Made by a program: the position numbers and the translations under genes | Source of the DNA: VMDJ01 sp965659945 | GTDB taxonomy: Bacteria; Pseudomonadota; Gammaproteobacteria; Chromatiales; Chromatiaceae | Direction: 5' to 3' | DNA: 34,121 nucleotides | Assembly (NCBI GenBank): GCA_965659945.1 | Contig: CBFHYJ010000013.1 | Location: 1-34,121 of the forward strand | The notes under the pieces: generated by a model | The model's input: the letters and a program-made list of their open reading frames with translations, nothing else | Told to the model about the DNA's origin: nothing | Databases searched by the model: none | In this document: positions 31,941-34,121 of the stretch, in pieces | Layout: each line of letters starts with the position of its first letter | How positions within the stretch are numbered: position 1 is the stretch's first letter

Positions 31941-32858
31941 ATGGTTAAGAAACGCGGTTTGGCGCGCGGCTTAGACGCGCTATTAGGTGGCGGAAAGGTT
32001 ACAAAAACAGGAGTGCCTGCAGAAGCAGTTGCAGCAAAAGAAGAAGCTGTAACGCCAGTAAAAGAACATACGTCCGAAAATGACCAAAGAGTTTTGCCTG
32101 TCGAATTTTTACAACGTGGTCGTTACCAGCCACGCCGACATTTCGATGAAAACAAACTGCAAGAATTAGCCGATTCGATCAAAGCGCAGGGCATGGTTCA
32201 GCCAATCGTCGTGCGTTCGGTTGGCGATAAGAGCTATGAAATCATTGCTGGCGAACGTCGTTGGCGTGCAGCTCAGCTTGCCGGCCTTGCCGAAGTACCT
32301 GTTTTTATTAGAGAAGTTGATGATCAAACCGCCATGGCGATGGCTTTGATCGAGAATATCCAGCGTGACGATCTCAATCCTTTAGAAGAAGCGGTTGCAT
32401 TGCATCGCTTACTCGATGAATTTGGTCTAACCCACCAAGAAATTGCCAATGCTGTGGGTAAGTCTCGTACCACCGTCACCAATTTAATGCGTTTGCTCGA
32501 ATTGGCGCCTGAAGTCAAAGCACTAGTTGATGAGCGTAAGTTGGATATGGGTCACGCTCGTGCCTTGTTGGCGTTAAAAGCGGGCGATCAGCGTAAAGCT
32601 GCTAATGAAGTGGTAAAAAAAGGCTTATCGGTTCGTGCCACTGAGGCTTTGGTTAAGGCGCTATTGAATCCCAAGCCGGCGGTAAGCAAAAAAACAGAGT
32701 CAAGTTACGACAGTGATACCCGTCGTTTGTTAGATGATTTGACCGATCGCCTAGGAGCGAAGGTCGATTTGAAGCAAAGTGGCAAGGGAAAGGGGACTTT
32801 GCAGATTAGTTTCAATAGCTTGGACGAGCTCGAAGGTATCCTAGAGCATATTAAATAG
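31941..32858 (+). CDS. parB: Chromosome-partitioning protein ParB (Spo0J)
   Basis: 305 residues. ParB is a CTP-dependent clamp that loads at parS and recruits ParA and condensin. The N-terminus MVKKRGLARGLDALLGG is the ParA-interacting peptide. The CTP-binding domain has the motif GERRWRAAQLAGL (104-116) and ENIQRDDLNPLEEA (138-151). The helix-turn-helix covers about 164-185 (THQEIANAVGKSRTTVTN). A linker rich in lysine leads to a C-terminal dimerisation domain that includes DDLTDRLGAKVDLKQ. The region of 163 bases before atpI contains no further gene. Confidence 0.98.
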   Translation: MVKKRGLARGLDALLGGGKVTKTGVPAEAVAAKEEAVTPVKEHTSENDQRVLPVEFLQRGRYQPRRHFDENKLQELADSIKAQGMVQPIVVRSVGDKSYEIIAGERRWRAAQLAGLAEVPVFIREVDDQTAMAMALIENIQRDDLNPLEEAVALHRLLDEFGLTHQEIANAVGKSRTTVTNLMRLLELAPEVKALVDERKLDMGHARALLALKAGDQRKAANEVVKKGLSVRATEALVKALLNPKPAVSKKTESSYDSDTRRLLDDLTDRLGAKVDLKQSGKGKGTLQISFNSLDELEGILEHIK

Positions 32859-32955
32859 CGGTTCTATCTAGAGAATATTTTAGTTTTAAACCGCATGCAT
32901 TGGATTTCCATAATGTTTAGGCGCTCATATATTGAATTTTTTATAAGGCGATAGT

Positions 32956-32984
32956 TTGACCTTTGTCAGGCATCTCCCTATACT
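32956..32984 (+). promoter_or_regulatory. Sigma-70 promoter of the atp operon
   Basis: TTGACC (32956-32961) and TATACT (32979-32984) with a 17-base spacer, 37 bases upstream of the atpI start. Both hexamers match the consensus at five of six positions. Confidence 0.8.
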
Positions 32985-33021
32985 GCCCCCGCTTTTTGGC
33001 AACCGGCACTAGTTGAACGTT

Positions 33022-33390
33022 ATGCATAACCTAGATGAACGCCGCGCTAAAAACATCTTATTAGCGCAAATTTCAGTTGCTGTTATCGTTGCGCTAATCG
33101 CAGCAATTTTCGATATTCGTTATGCGAGAGATGCCTTTATTGGCGGCCTTGCAACAATCATTGGGACTGCTGTGTTCGCGTTTTGGATTTTTGGTCCTTA
33201 TAGCGCAAAAGAGCCGGGTCAATTGGTGGCGAGGTTCTATGGTGGTGAAATATTAAAGATTGTTTCGATCGTTATTGTTTTCGCTATCGCGATGAAAAAA
33301 ATCGATGATTTAGAGCCAGTAGCATTATTTACTGCGTTCTTAATCGTTCAGGTATTACCCCCGCTACTGGCGAATCGCGTCGCCCGTTGA
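33022..33390 (+). CDS. atpI: ATP synthase subunit I (AtpI)
   Basis: 122 residues from the ATG at 33022; an in-frame TTG at 33013 would add three. AtpI is a small membrane protein that helps assemble the c-ring or supplies magnesium, depending on the species; it is not essential. Four membrane segments are seen at roughly 13-30, 35-55, 70-92 and 96-115. RRAKNILLAQ at the N-terminus and GGEILKIVSIV with its charged residue between helices resemble the family. There is no clear ribosome binding site, in keeping with low expression of atpI. It is followed 15 bases later by atpB. Confidence 0.9.
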   Translation: MHNLDERRAKNILLAQISVAVIVALIAAIFDIRYARDAFIGGLATIIGTAVFAFWIFGPYSAKEPGQLVARFYGGEILKIVSIVIVFAIAMKKIDDLEPVALFTAFLIVQVLPPLLANRVAR

Positions 33391-33405
33391 GAGTAATAAA
33401 AAGAA

Positions 33406-34121
33406 ATGGCTGGTTCAGAAGTTACATCGTCACAATATATCCAACACCATTTGACCAACTGGACTTATGGTTTAAACCCTGAGACTGGTGAGTGGGGCTT
33501 TGCGCACAGTGCGCAGGAAGCAGCAGCAATGGGCTTCAATGCGATCCACGTGGATTCAATGATGTGGTCTATTGGCTTGATTGTTATCGCCATGATCTTC
33601 TTTCGCGGTGCTGCCAAAAAAGCATCAGCTGAAACACCTACCGGTTTCCAAAACTTCGTTGAGATGATCGTTGACTTCGTTGACGACGCTGTACGTGGTT
33701 CATTTACTTCCAAGAACAACATGGTTGCGCCATTAGCTCTAACCATTTTCGTCTGGGTCTTCCTGATGAACTTGATGGACTTGATCCCAGTGGATTTGGT
33801 TCCTTGGATTGCAGGCCAGATCGGCTACTACGCATTTGGCGTCGATCCGCATCATGTTTATATGAAGATTGTTCCAAGCACCGACCCTAATGTGACTTTC
33901 GCGATGGCGTTTGGTGTTTTCTTCCTCATTCTTTTCTACAGCATCAAGATTAAAGGTGTAGGTGGCTTCGTGGGTGAATTAACCGGCATGCCTTTCCAAA
34001 CCAACAACATGCTGTTGAAGCCATTTACGACTGTGATCAACTTGGTGCTTGAAGGCGTCAACCTGATTGCTAAGCCAATTTCATTGTCACTGCGTTTGTT
34101 CGGCAACATGTACGCGGGTGA
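33406..34121 (+). CDS. atpB: ATP synthase F0 subunit a (3' partial)
   Basis: The ATG at 33406 opens 238 codons that run off the window. Subunit a forms the proton half-channels against the c-ring. The N-terminus is polar (MAGSEVTSSQYIQHHLTN). Membrane helices follow, with VWVFLMNLMDLIP typical of the family, then GELTGMPFQTNN. The last codons read PISLSLRLFGNMYAG, which contains the essential arginine of the SLRLFGN motif. An AAAAAGAA purine stretch precedes the ATG. The remaining C-terminal helix and the other atp genes lie beyond the window. Confidence 0.98.
   Translation, partial: MAGSEVTSSQYIQHHLTNWTYGLNPETGEWGFAHSAQEAAAMGFNAIHVDSMMWSIGLIVIAMIFFRGAAKKASAETPTGFQNFVEMIVDFVDDAVRGSFTSKNNMVAPLALTIFVWVFLMNLMDLIPVDLVPWIAGQIGYYAFGVDPHHVYMKIVPSTDPNVTFAMAFGVFFLILFYSIKIKGVGGFVGELTGMPFQTNNMLLKPFTTVINLVLEGVNLIAKPISLSLRLFGNMYAG

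Noticed and set aside
32858..32894. GCGGTT/AACCGC inverted repeat after parB as a terminator
   Set aside because: Six base pairs with a loop of about 25 bases and no U tract.
33543..33554. ATCCACGTGGAT palindrome in atpB as a third parS
   Set aside because: It shares only the CACGTG core with parS and lacks the GTTYC/GAAAC flanks.

Overview
The window is a chromosomal replication-origin neighbourhood from a gammaproteobacterium of moderate GC content. The gene order closely resembles Pseudomonas and marine Pseudomonadales/Oceanospirillales relatives. I cannot name the genus. The evidence is the dnaA-dnaN-recF-gyrB block reading left, the rpmH-rnpA-yidC-mnmE-mnmG-rsmG-parA-parB-atp block reading right, the glyQ-glyS-plsC block converging on gyrB, and a secB-gpsA-trmL-ntrC-ntrB-glnA cluster. 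No insertion sequence, prophage, CRISPR array, rRNA or tRNA gene was seen. Nearly everything is housekeeping.

Left part (1-11583): a rhodanese protein cut by the window edge, secB and gpsA form a plus-strand operon. Then come two very small ORFs (one a likely secreted peptide), trmL, a class 1B-type dihydroorotate dehydrogenase, and two unrecognised small proteins sharing a bidirectional terminator. The nitrogen-control block follows on the minus strand: glnA, ntrB, ntrC. It has visible NtrC palindromes and a sigma-54 promoter upstream of glnA, and another strong NtrC palindrome before ntrB. Next is a three-gene operon: a PP-loop thiolation-type enzyme with a probable RNA-binding tail, a TusA-like sulfur carrier, and a cation diffusion facilitator.

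Middle (11584-22136): glyQ-glyS-plsC on plus, then gyrB, recF, dnaN and dnaA on minus. Perfect DnaA boxes lie on both sides of dnaA and beyond the 3' end of gyrB. Two near-consensus parS sites lie inside recF. The AT-rich dnaA-dnaN gap and the dnaA-rpmH gap are the two origin candidates. The dnaA frame has no ordinary start codon where the family normally begins.

Right part (22137-34121): rpmH, rnpA, yidC, mnmE, murI, mnmG and yaaA on plus, an MFS transporter on minus, then rsmG, parA, parB, atpI and the beginning of atpB. ParB made here probably loads on the recF parS sites about 13 kb away, tying segregation to the origin.

The most interesting points are departures from the usual layout: the dnaA start, the PP-loop/TusA/CDF operon, the class 1B DHODH, a small secreted peptide, missing yidD, gmhB and grxC at their usual places, murI between mnmE and mnmG, and a terminator abutting recF. 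I see no clear new multi-gene system.
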